DNA from: an uncultured Oscillospiraceae bacterium
Lineage (GTDB): Bacteria > Bacillota > Clostridia > Oscillospirales > Acutalibacteraceae
Direction: 5' to 3'
Length of the DNA: 5,021 nucleotides
Assembly (NCBI GenBank): GCA_902478605.1
Contig: CABSLQ010000112.1
Coordinates: forward strand, 1 to 5,021
The stretch's first letter is position 1. The number at the start of each line of letters is the position of its first letter. The notes under the pieces were generated by a model. The model was given only the letters and a program-made list of their open reading frames with translations, was not told the DNA's origin and made no database searches. Both the position numbers and the translations under genes were made by a program. Of the stretch, positions 1-4,597 are shown in pieces.

Positions 1-68
1 TGGCCCCGCCGTAATGCAGCCGCGCCGATGGCGTGCCGGTCCCAAGCCCGGGAAAATGCAGAGGGCGG
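1..68 (+). ncRNA. HEARO / omega-RNA-like structured element, copy A (5' end outside window)
   Basis: This copy shares two blocks with the copy at about 1633-1734: GCCGTAATGCAGCC (8-21) and GCCGGTCCCAAGCCCGG followed by AAAATGCAGAGGGCGG (35-68, with one extra G at 52). Between the blocks a hairpin is seen: 21-26 pairs with 30-35 (CGCGCC/GGCGTG with one G-T pair, loop GAT). CCGG 36-39 can pair with a CCGG at 48-51, and CCGCC 6-10 with GGCGG 64-68. From memory, the blocks resemble the 3' core of the HEARO RNA, now known as the omega-RNA scaffold of IscB/IsrB. The 5' part, where a guide would lie, is beyond the window. An open reading frame can be read through the element from ATG 14, but the sequence is better explained as RNA. 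The family assignment is from memory and not searched. Confidence 0.55.
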
Positions 69-466
69 CGAAGGAGGTGGACATAACGCTGAGTGAACAG
101 GATAAATCTGAAATCCGGGCGTCATACAGAAACGCGATCGACCCGCGCCAGCATGTGAAAATCCTGATGGAACTGTATCTTGCAAGCCGCGAGGAGATCG
201 AGGAGGCGCTGGGCTTTACACATAAGGAAGCACGGCGGCCAATACGGCGGCACACGGATGCAGGCAGGCCCAACACATACGCCAAGCATCCAATAGAGGT
301 CAAGCAACGTATCGTGGGACTTGTGCTGAGCGGGATGACCTACGAGGAAGCCGGCGCAATGTATGACGTTTCAAAAAACACTGTGGCAACCTGGGTCATG
401 AAGTACAGGCGCGGCGAGCTGCCACCCATCCTGCCGAAGGAGGAAGAAGTTAATGCCAAACTGTAA
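56..466 (+). CDS. Helix-turn-helix phage early protein (DNA-binding)
   Basis: Probable DNA-binding protein of the early region, about 127-136 residues. Two helical segments look like helix-turn-helix units. One is at about residues 32-62 (numbered from ATG 56), with an EEIEEALGF turn. The second and clearer one is at 81-118 (EVKQRIVGLVLSGMTYEEAG, then VSKNTVATWV), of the transposase/resolvase-like HTH type. The tail is acidic. No catalytic domain is present, so a regulator or accessory DNA-binding protein is more likely than a transposase. The start is uncertain. ATG 14 and ATG 56 lie inside the repeated RNA-like element, and ATG 56 has no good ribosome binding site. The strong AAGGAGG at 71-77 points to a start near 83, but the in-frame codon there is ATA, followed by CTG at 89. 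The 3' end overlaps the next gene by 14 bases. Confidence 0.78.
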   Translation: MQRAAKEVDITLSEQDKSEIRASYRNAIDPRQHVKILMELYLASREEIEEALGFTHKEARRPIRRHTDAGRPNTYAKHPIEVKQRIVGLVLSGMTYEEAGAMYDVSKNTVATWVMKYRRGELPPILPKEEEVNAKL

Positions 467-659
467 GTTTTGCGGTAAGCCCGTAATATCCGCGCGCGCG
501 ATGCACGCGTACTGCTGGGAGCAGAAAGTCATGGAGCTGACGGAAACTGTCTGCGACAGCTATTGCCGCTGGCCGCTTGAGTGCCGGAGCTCTGAAGAAC
601 TGGAAGAAAATCACTGTAACGACTGCGTGCTGATCCAAGCGCTCAACCTCGGGCTCTAA
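453..659 (+). CDS. Small Cys-rich protein, probable zinc-binding
   Basis: A 68-residue protein with eight cysteines at 4, 7, 21, 34, 38, 44, 55 and 58. The first pair forms a CKFCGKPV knuckle typical of zinc ribbons. The second half has a CDSYCRWP...C...HCNDC pattern that I associate with short uncharacterised proteins in Clostridia phages. Two metal sites are plausible. The start ATG follows AAGGAGG (437-443) at a 9-base distance and lies inside the end of the HTH gene, so translation is probably coupled. The last codons form the left arm of a hairpin (645-670). The function is unknown; a protein or nucleic-acid contact module is a guess. Confidence 0.75.
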   Translation: MPNCKFCGKPVISARAMHAYCWEQKVMELTETVCDSYCRWPLECRSSEELEENHCNDCVLIQALNLGL

Positions 660-670
660 CGTCCGAGGTT
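645..670 (+). other. Hairpin over a stop codon
   Basis: AACCTCGG (645-652) pairs perfectly with CCGAGGTT (663-670), with a loop that contains the TAA stop of the preceding Cys-rich gene. No T-run follows, so it is not an intrinsic terminator. It may protect the 3' end of the message or form part of the larger structured stretch that follows. Confidence 0.45.
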
Positions 671-672
671 CA

Positions 673-730
673 TGCGGAGCCGCGGCCCAGGAGGGCCGGC
701 GTGGCTGGTCGTAACGGCAGCTCCGCACCA
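673..730 (+). other. Structured intergenic element with tRNA-like ends
   Basis: TGCGGAGC (673-680) pairs with GCTCCGCA (720-727), closing a small multibranch structure. Inside are CGGCCC/GGGCCG (683-688 with 693-698, loop AGGA) and a weaker GCTG/CAGC (704-707 with 718-721, which competes with the closing stem). The outer seven pairs followed by ACCA (727-730) look like a tRNA acceptor end. However, at about 57 nucleotides it is too short for a tRNA, and I see no T-loop (TTCRA) or normal anticodon arm. It is a structured RNA candidate lying just upstream of a terminator. Its role is unknown. Confidence 0.35.
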
Positions 731-734
731 AAAG

Positions 735-768
735 CCCCGCCCGGGACGAGAAAACCGGGCGGGGGTCT
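735..768 (+). terminator. Strong intrinsic terminator inside the early region
   Basis: A ten-pair GC stem, CCCCGCCCGG (735-744) with CCGGGCGGGG (755-764), has a ten-base loop and is followed by GTCTTT. An A-run (730-733) precedes the stem. It would cut the early operon between the two Cys-rich genes, so either a new promoter lies in 770-867 or read-through is allowed. I could not identify a convincing promoter there. A small hairpin (820-825 with 830-835) and a T7 run (846-852) are the only other signals. Confidence 0.7.
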
Positions 769-867
769 TTAAAGGAATATGGCACGGCATGGCTTACCGT
801 ACCACATGTACAGGATACCACGGCCCGGCGGCCGTTTCAACTCTGTTTTTTTAGGAGCGTGATCGGA

Positions 868-1047
868 TTGACCATTCATCAATGGCGCAGCCTGCGCCGG
901 AACCGAAGATGCAGGTACTGCGCACATTCTCGTGTCTTTCATGGCCGAGATGGAGACCTCTATTTCTGCGAGGCAAAAGGAAAGCTCGTGTATGAGGGCC
1001 TGCCCCGCTGGTTCTGCCAAGTATACACGGTGGAGGAGGATTTCTGA
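868..1047 (+). CDS. Small four-cysteine protein, putative zinc-binding
   Basis: A 59-residue basic protein with cysteines at 15, 18, 34 and 50 (CRYC...FC...FC), enough for one zinc site. The N-terminus is very basic (residues 7-16), which suggests nucleic-acid contact. I chose the TTG at 868 because the AGGAG at 853-857 lies 10 bases before it; the in-frame GTG at 859 is only one base from that site. The stop overlaps the next start as TGATG, so the two genes are translationally coupled. It is not a member of a family I can name, and it does not resemble the upstream Cys-rich protein beyond the CxxC knuckle. Confidence 0.68.
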   Translation: MTIHQWRSLRRNRRCRYCAHSRVFHGRDGDLYFCEAKGKLVYEGLPRWFCQVYTVEEDF

Positions 1048-1475
1048 TGACGAAAGAAGATTGGAAAAAAGCGAAAGAGCAGCTGGAGCGGCCCTGGCCA
1101 TACGGCCGTGTGGATCTGGAAGCTGACGGTTACGATGTGACACTGGAGATGCAGTCCGTGAACGATATGTTTCACAAAGGCATTCTGGTGTATGTAAACG
1201 GACACTTTAAAGGCAGCTGGCTTGTACAGGACTGCGAAGAGCGGCGGCGCTTCATGCCGCAGCGGCAAAGGCCGTGCATGAGCCCGCAGCAGATCGCGCG
1301 TTACAACAAGCTGCCGAAACGTATGCAGAAAGAACTGAAGTATCTGCGGGACGAGACATACACGGAGTATTCCACGCACTGGATGAGCTGGGGTCCGCTG
1401 GTGAAGCACTTTGAAGCCAACAACAAGGACATTCGGCTGAAGGAGGTGGAGAAGGATGCGGAAATTCATCCGTGA
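1047..1475 (+). CDS. Conserved phage protein of unknown function
   Basis: A 142-residue protein with a mixed alpha/beta N-terminal half (residues about 20-65, with VTLEMQSV and ILVYVNGHFKGSWL strands). A basic helical C-terminal half is rich in Lys, Arg, Trp and Tyr (LPKRMQKELKYL, THWMSWGPLVKHFEANNKDI). I recognise this shape from hypothetical proteins of transposable phages in Firmicutes, where the GSWL...RRF...LVKHF pattern recurs, but no function is known to me. It begins inside the stop codon of the preceding gene, and its own end overlaps the 28-residue microprotein by 20 bases. It probably acts in the early, replication-linked phase, judged only from its place upstream of gam. Confidence 0.8.
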   Translation: MTKEDWKKAKEQLERPWPYGRVDLEADGYDVTLEMQSVNDMFHKGILVYVNGHFKGSWLVQDCEERRRFMPQRQRPCMSPQQIARYNKLPKRMQKELKYLRDETYTEYSTHWMSWGPLVKHFEANNKDIRLKEVEKDAEIHP

Positions 1476-1542
1476 AAACTGGCTAACCATCGTATTATCA
1501 GCGGCCACAACTATTGTAGTACGCTTACTGTTAGGTTTGTGA
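1456..1542 (+). CDS. 28-residue single-span membrane microprotein
   Basis: Reads MRKFIRENWLTIVLSAATTI followed by VVRLLLGL and a TGA stop. It has a short basic N-terminus, then about 18 hydrophobic residues, interrupted by one Arg. AGGAGG at 1441-1446 and AGAAGG just before the ATG give a plausible ribosome binding site, and the ATG lies inside the end of the preceding gene in another frame. The pattern suits a small inner-membrane protein, such as a toxin-like or host-modulating phage peptide. It could also be a chance ORF, but the start, the overlap and the clean hydrophobic span argue for a real gene. Confidence 0.55.
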   Translation: MRKFIRENWLTIVLSAATTIVVRLLLGL

Positions 1543-1632
1543 CAATAGACACCAGAAAACGTGGGCGCTTTGGTACGGCGGCGGTCGTGCGGCGAAAAGT
1601 ACGCACCAGTGGAAGAGGCCAAAGTAAAACAG

Positions 1633-1734
1633 AAAATGCCGCATCCGGGGCTGTGCCCCGGCCGTAATGCAGCCCCCTGCCTGATTGGGCCGGGGCCGGT
1701 CCCAAGCCCGGAAAATGCAGAGGGCGGATTTTTT
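1633..1734 (+). ncRNA. HEARO / omega-RNA-like structured element, copy B
   Basis: This is a complete compact copy in a 212-base gap between the membrane microprotein and gam. A hairpin CCGGGG/CCCCGG (1645-1650 with 1656-1661) is followed by the block GCCGTAATGCAGCC (1661-1674). A variable hairpin comes next (1674-1677 with 1692-1695, then 1679-1682 with 1687-1690). Then comes GCCGGTCCCAAGCCCGG (1695-1711), whose CCGG ends can pair, and AAAATGCAGAGGGCGG (1712-1727). The outer ends can pair as AAAAT(G)CCGC with GCGGATTTT (1633-1642 with 1724-1732), and T6 (1729-1734) gives a terminator-like 3' edge. Upstream, 1568-1573 can pair with 1619-1624, enclosing a hairpin 1587-1591/1602-1606; this may be a 5' extension. 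The blocks resemble the 3' core of IscB omega-RNA (HEARO). No IscB or IsrB gene is nearby. Confidence 0.65.
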
Positions 1735-1754
1735 GAGAAAGGATGTGGATACAT

Positions 1755-2249
1755 ATGGCAAGAACGAAAGTTGAAAAAATCCCTGTGCTTCGGGATTGGT
1801 CGGCCGTGGACGCTGCGCTGCAGGAGATGCGGGAATGCAGGTTCTCGCTGACAGAGTTGGATGTGGAGCAAAAACGGCGGATCGACGACCTGAAGGGACA
1901 GTACAAAGAGAGGGAGACGGCTCTGCAGAACCGGTACAAACGGCTGGCCGCTGAAGTAGAGGAATATGTGAGCGCACACCGGGCCGAGCTCACAGGTAAA
2001 AGCCGCCGCCTGAAATTTGGTGTAGTTGGATACAGGCTTTCCAGTTCTCTGGTGACAAATCTCAGCGAAGCGGACACCATCGCACTTCTGGAGGGCATGG
2101 GACACACGGAGCTCATCAAGGTGACGAAAAAGCTGGACCGTGCGGCGCTGATGCGTCAGCCTGCTGAGCTGCTGGACCGGGTAGATGCATGGATCAAAAC
2201 ACGGGATACGTTCGGGATCGACATCGACGACCCTGAGCCGGAAGCGTAA
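1755..2249 (+). CDS. gam: Host-nuclease inhibitor Gam (Mu Gam family)
   Basis: A 164-residue protein close in length to Mu Gam (about 174). The family forms a Ku-like dimer that binds double-stranded DNA ends and shields them from host exonucleases such as RecBCD or AddAB. Residues 15-75 form long charged helices (QKRRIDDLKGQYKERETALQ, then a matching second helix), typical of the Gam coiled-coil arm. The family core follows at about 80-125, with GKSRRLKFGVVGYR and KVTKKLDRAALM. I chose ATG 1755 over the in-frame ATG 1743 because AAAGGATG (1738-1745) is directly adjacent to the latter and about ten bases from the former. It follows the omega-RNA-like element by about 20 bases, so that RNA may act as its leader. 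In the phage it would protect linear DNA during transposition. Confidence 0.93.
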   Translation: MARTKVEKIPVLRDWSAVDAALQEMRECRFSLTELDVEQKRRIDDLKGQYKERETALQNRYKRLAAEVEEYVSAHRAELTGKSRRLKFGVVGYRLSSSLVTNLSEADTIALLEGMGHTELIKVTKKLDRAALMRQPAELLDRVDAWIKTRDTFGIDIDDPEPEA

Positions 2250-2270
2250 CGCAAGAAAGGGGGAGCAGCC

Positions 2271-2813
2271 ATGGGCGCTCAAAGACAGGAAAAAGACGGG
2301 ATAAAATACATCTATGCGCTGGGCCGTGAGCTTGGCTTGTCTGATCCGGCGCTCGGGCATGACGACGACCTGCATGTCCTCGTGGAAGGCGTCACAGGCT
2401 GTTCCTCCATCAAAGAGCTGTCGGCGGCGGAGCTGGACGCCGTTATCCATGAGCTGCTCCGCCGCAAGGCTGCGGCCGCACCGGAGACGCTGCACAAGAG
2501 CAAAAAGCCGCGTCATTACGATGAAACGCCGGGCCGCATGACTGTAAAGCAGCAAAAATACGCCTGGTTCCTCATGAGCGAGATCGACAAATACGACCCG
2601 CCGCTGAACGATGCCGCGCTGCGCTACCGCCTGAGCGGCCTCATCACTAAGCAGTTCCGCGTGACCAGCTTCCCGGAAGACCCCTTCCGCTTCCTGACGC
2701 GTGCCCAGGGCGTTGCCCTGATCAACTGCCTCAAGAATATGGCTAAGGAAGCAGAATTAAAGTATCTGAGCAGCGGAAAAGGCTGGAAGGCCGCGGGGGC
2801 GTCCGAAAAATGA
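2271..2813 (+). CDS. gemA: GemA-like regulatory protein (DUF1018, Mu gp16 family)
   Basis: A 180-residue member of the GemA/DUF1018 family, known from Mu as an early protein that modulates host gene expression and DNA supercoiling; the mechanism is not settled. The N-terminal part has YALGRELGLSD, then a helical bundle with LVEGVTGCSSIKELSAAEL and HELLRRKAAA, as in the family. After a linker comes MTVKQQKYAWFLMSEIDKY, matching the conserved T.KQ...W.L motif, and a C-terminal helical end. The ribosome binding site AAAGGGGGAG lies about seven bases before the ATG. It lies 21 bases after gam, and the stop overlaps the mor start (ATGA), so the three genes form one unit. Confidence 0.9.
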   Translation: MGAQRQEKDGIKYIYALGRELGLSDPALGHDDDLHVLVEGVTGCSSIKELSAAELDAVIHELLRRKAAAAPETLHKSKKPRHYDETPGRMTVKQQKYAWFLMSEIDKYDPPLNDAALRYRLSGLITKQFRVTSFPEDPFRFLTRAQGVALINCLKNMAKEAELKYLSSGKGWKAAGASEK

Positions 2814-3154
2814 GGAATGAGCTGCTGAAGGAGCTGCGGCTAGAGGACCTGAGCGGCAGCTCCCTGGAACTGGCGGAGGCGATCGGCATGGAAGGCTTCA
2901 TCCGGCTCGTCGACAACTATGAAGGGACCAGTAACCTGTACGTCCCCAAAGCCTCGGAACTGATCCGCCCTGTCCGCGACGAACTGATCCGGCGGGAGTA
3001 TAACGGAAAAAACGTCATCGCACTGGCCCGCAAGTACAGTCTCACGGACCGCTCCATCCGTGAGATCGTCAAGGATAAGGCTGCCCAGCTCCGGGAGGAA
3101 GAACGAAAAGAGCGCCTGGCCCCGCCGACCGGCCAAATCTCATTTTGGGGATAA
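2810..3154 (+). CDS. mor: Mor-family transcriptional activator
   Basis: A 114-residue Mor/C-type activator. In Mu, Mor turns on the middle promoter and the related C protein turns on late promoters; both bind an inverted repeat in place of a -35 box. Here residues 14-50 hold the dimerisation part with the family signature LAEAIGMEGFIRLVDNYEGT and LYVPKA. A helix-turn-helix follows at about 66-90 (NGKNVIALARKYSLTDRSIR). No second activator is seen before the late genes, so this one may do both jobs. The C-terminus ends in GQISFWG, which looks like a sliding-clamp binding peptide (QL[SD]LF type). It overlaps gemA by ATGA and is followed by an inverted repeat and a terminator. Confidence 0.92.
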   Translation: MRNELLKELRLEDLSGSSLELAEAIGMEGFIRLVDNYEGTSNLYVPKASELIRPVRDELIRREYNGKNVIALARKYSLTDRSIREIVKDKAAQLREEERKERLAPPTGQISFWG

Positions 3155-3170
3155 GGCGGAAATATTTTCG

Positions 3171-3198
3171 AGGAAGCACTTCATATAGAATGCTTCCT
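3171..3198 (+). promoter_or_regulatory. Inverted repeat after mor; candidate Mor binding site
   Basis: AGGAAGCA (3171-3178) is mirrored by TGCTTCCT (3191-3198), with a further TTC/GAA pairing inside. No T-run follows, so it is not a terminator by itself. A TATGAT hexamer, a good -10 box, lies at 3210-3215. The centre of the repeat (about 3184) would fall about 35-40 bases before the resulting start site, where Mor/C-type activators bind. No -35 box is seen, as expected of an activator-dependent promoter. Against this, TATGAT is also part of a terminator stem. The assignment is tentative. Confidence 0.4.
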
Positions 3199-3207
3199 AA
3201 AAGATAA

Positions 3208-3251
3208 GGTATGATACCCTCAGACCCGAGGGGATCATGCCTTTTTCTTTT
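3208..3251 (+). terminator. Intrinsic terminator between early and late modules
   Basis: GGTATGAT (3208-3215) pairs with ATCATGCC (3234-3241, one G-T pair). Inside it CCCTC (3217-3221) pairs with GAGGG (3228-3232), and only an A-G mismatch separates the two stems. TTTTTCTTTT (3242-3251) follows directly. It sits 53 bases after mor and would end early transcription. GAGGGG (3228-3233) can instead pair with CCCCTC (3252-3257), so an alternative fold exists. Confidence 0.8.
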
Positions 3252-3279
3252 CCCCTCAAAAGATTGGAGGAAAAGGGCG

Positions 3280-3693
3280 ATGACATTCGATCCGGGTACA
3301 TGGTGGCTGGTGGTGGGCCTGCTGGGCCTTGGCGGCACGGCGCTGGCGTTCCTGCTCAAGCGCAACATGACGGAAAGCGACCGGACAAAGGACCGCGTCA
3401 CGGAACTGGAGGCGCGCAGCGCCCAAAAGTCCGATGTGGACAAAGCGCTTGAAAAGGTGAACAAGACTGTGGCCGAACAGGGCAAAGCCATTTCCCACAT
3501 CGAAAAAACATATGTGGAAAAGGATGAGCTGCAGGCAGTGCGCAAGGAGCTGCGGGAAGAGACCCGTAAGCTTCAGGCGGATATCGAGGATATTAAAGAG
3601 AACTGCCTGCGCAAAGATGACTTCCTGCGCCAGATGATGCGTCTGGAGACGATGGTGACAGATATCAATAAGTATTTACGGGAGGGACGGTAA
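3280..3693 (+). CDS. DUF2730-like membrane-anchored coiled-coil protein (Mu gp25-like)
   Basis: A 137-residue protein with one N-terminal membrane span at about residues 8-26 (WWLVVGLLGLGGTALAFLL), followed by basic KR residues and a long charged coiled coil (about 32-132, with repeated ALEKVNKTVAEQ and LREETRKLQADIEDI stretches). This plan matches the DUF2730 family that lies at the same place in Mu-like phages, between the lysis/activator block and gp26-gp27. Its role is not known; a link to lysis or to head assembly at the membrane is only a guess. I chose ATG 3280 because GGAGG (3266-3270) lies nine bases before it. An upstream in-frame ATG at 3211 lies in the terminator stem. It is the first gene of the late module, two bases before the next start. 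Confidence 0.78.
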   Translation: MTFDPGTWWLVVGLLGLGGTALAFLLKRNMTESDRTKDRVTELEARSAQKSDVDKALEKVNKTVAEQGKAISHIEKTYVEKDELQAVRKELREETRKLQADIEDIKENCLRKDDFLRQMMRLETMVTDINKYLREGR

Positions 3694-3694
3694 A

Positions 3695-4024
3695 ATGAGC
3701 GACAACAACCAGAGAATACAGGCCAATCAGCTGGCGGCGGATACGGGAGCAATCGTGCGCACCATGATGCTCGCCAGCGCGGAATATGAGTTCCTGCGGC
3801 TGACGGCCATCCGGTCGGTCATGGCCGGCGGCATGAGCAATGGCGCGATTTGCAGCGCAGTGGACTACCTGGCAGACGGCGGATACATCGAGGTGCGCAC
3901 GGCAGCGGAGCGGCGCCCCGCGCGCGTGGCGGACGTCCCGATGGAAAGCCTGGAGATTAAACTGACGCACAAGGGCAAACAGCTGGCCTACGGCAAGCTG
4001 GATGACCCTCTGGTGGATATGTAG
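3695..4024 (+). CDS. Mu gp26-like phage protein, probable winged helix
   Basis: A 109-residue protein with a short N-terminal helix (residues 3-25). A compact fold follows, resembling a winged helix: LRLTAIRSVMAGGMSNGAIC then VDYLADGGYIEVRT, ending in a beta wing and the LTHKGKQLAYGKLDDPLVDM tail. Proteins of this type (named after VpaChn25_0724 in annotation sets) lie just before the small terminase in many Mu-like phages. The tail with an L.HKG..LA.G pattern is the part I recognise. It may bind DNA or take part in packaging, but no function is established. GGGAGG (3680-3686) is a normal ribosome binding site. The stop codon TAG overlaps the ribosome binding site of the next gene. Confidence 0.75.
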   Translation: MSDNNQRIQANQLAADTGAIVRTMMLASAEYEFLRLTAIRSVMAGGMSNGAICSAVDYLADGGYIEVRTAAERRPARVADVPMESLEIKLTHKGKQLAYGKLDDPLVDM

Positions 4025-4036
4025 GAGGGCTTGCGG

Positions 4037-4597
4037 ATGGGACGGCGGAAAAACAGGAGCCGGAGCAAGATCAGCCAGCTGCCGCCGGAGGTCCGCAGCA
4101 CAGTGGACGCAATGGTGCAGTCCCCGGCGGAATTCACGTATAACGATATACGGGAGTACCTCGCCAGTCTTAACGTGCAGATCAGCAAGTCGGCCATCGG
4201 GAACTATGCACGCGACCTCATGGCCAGCCTGGAGGCGCTGGCAGTGTCCCAGGAAAGCATAAAGGCCATGATGGAGACGGCGGCGAAAGTGCCTGAGGTG
4301 GACGCCGTGGAGATCATCAACCGCATCGCCGGCCAGAAGATCGTGCAGGCGATCATCAATAAACCGGACGAAGAGTGGACGGACGTTGCGCTGGACAAGC
4401 TGCTGAGAGAAGCCAACGCCATGACGAAAGCCGTGGCGTATAAGCAGCGGATCGATGTACAGAACAAGGAGGACGTGGCGGCGGCCGCCGATGAGCTGAA
4501 GGCGGAGTTCTTCAGCGCCCTGGGCGCAGAGCATCCGGATCTTTACCGCCAACTGGTCCAGATTCTGGACCGGCGGACAAAGGAGGGGCGGCGGTGA
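4037..4597 (+). CDS. DUF3486 protein, probable small terminase subunit (Mu gp27-like)
   Basis: A 186-residue DUF3486 member. In Mu, gp27 lies beside the large terminase gp28 and is thought to be the small packaging subunit. The N-terminus shows the family pattern: MGRRKNRSRSKISQLPPEVR, then a helix-turn-helix at about 35-60 (FTYNDIREYLASLNVQISKS followed by AIGNYARDL). The middle and C-terminal parts are helical, with NRIAGQKIVQAIINKP and a KAVAYKQRIDVQNKEDVAAA stretch suiting oligomer assembly. I prefer ATG 4037 over TTG 4031 because the AGGAGGG at 4023-4029 is seven bases before the ATG and almost touches the TTG. The stop overlaps the next start (TGATG). The large terminase subunit would be expected downstream. 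Confidence 0.87.
   Translation: MGRRKNRSRSKISQLPPEVRSTVDAMVQSPAEFTYNDIREYLASLNVQISKSAIGNYARDLMASLEALAVSQESIKAMMETAAKVPEVDAVEIINRIAGQKIVQAIINKPDEEWTDVALDKLLREANAMTKAVAYKQRIDVQNKEDVAAAADELKAEFFSALGAEHPDLYRQLVQILDRRTKEGRR

Noticed and set aside
674..730. A true tRNA gene
   Set aside because: The acceptor-like stem and ACCA are present, but the length is about 57 bases and there is no T-loop or standard anticodon arm.
705..765. A third, diverged copy of the omega-RNA-like element (GGTCGTAACGGCAGC resembles GGCCGTAATGCAGCC)
   Set aside because: The similarity is short, the GGTCCCAAGCCCGG block is not recognisable, and the following bases form an ordinary terminator.
672..854. 60-codon + strand ORF starting inside the structured intergenic stretch
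   Set aside because: It runs through the closing stem and the strong terminator and has no domain, so RNA structure explains the sequence better.
1561..1851. 96-codon + strand ORF across the RNA element and the start of gam
   Set aside because: It lacks a ribosome binding site, overlaps gam in another frame, and its first part translates the structured repeat.
960..2555. Long open frame of 531 codons on the - strand
   Set aside because: It lies opposite five well-supported + strand items including gam, crosses their boundaries and the RNA element, has low-complexity Arg/Pro/Leu/His-rich sequence and no ribosome binding site. It is a shadow of GC-rich coding bias.
3665..4552. Open frame of 295 codons on the - strand
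   Set aside because: It is antisense to the gp26-like and DUF3486 genes, with a His/Arg/Leu-rich composition and no recognisable domain.
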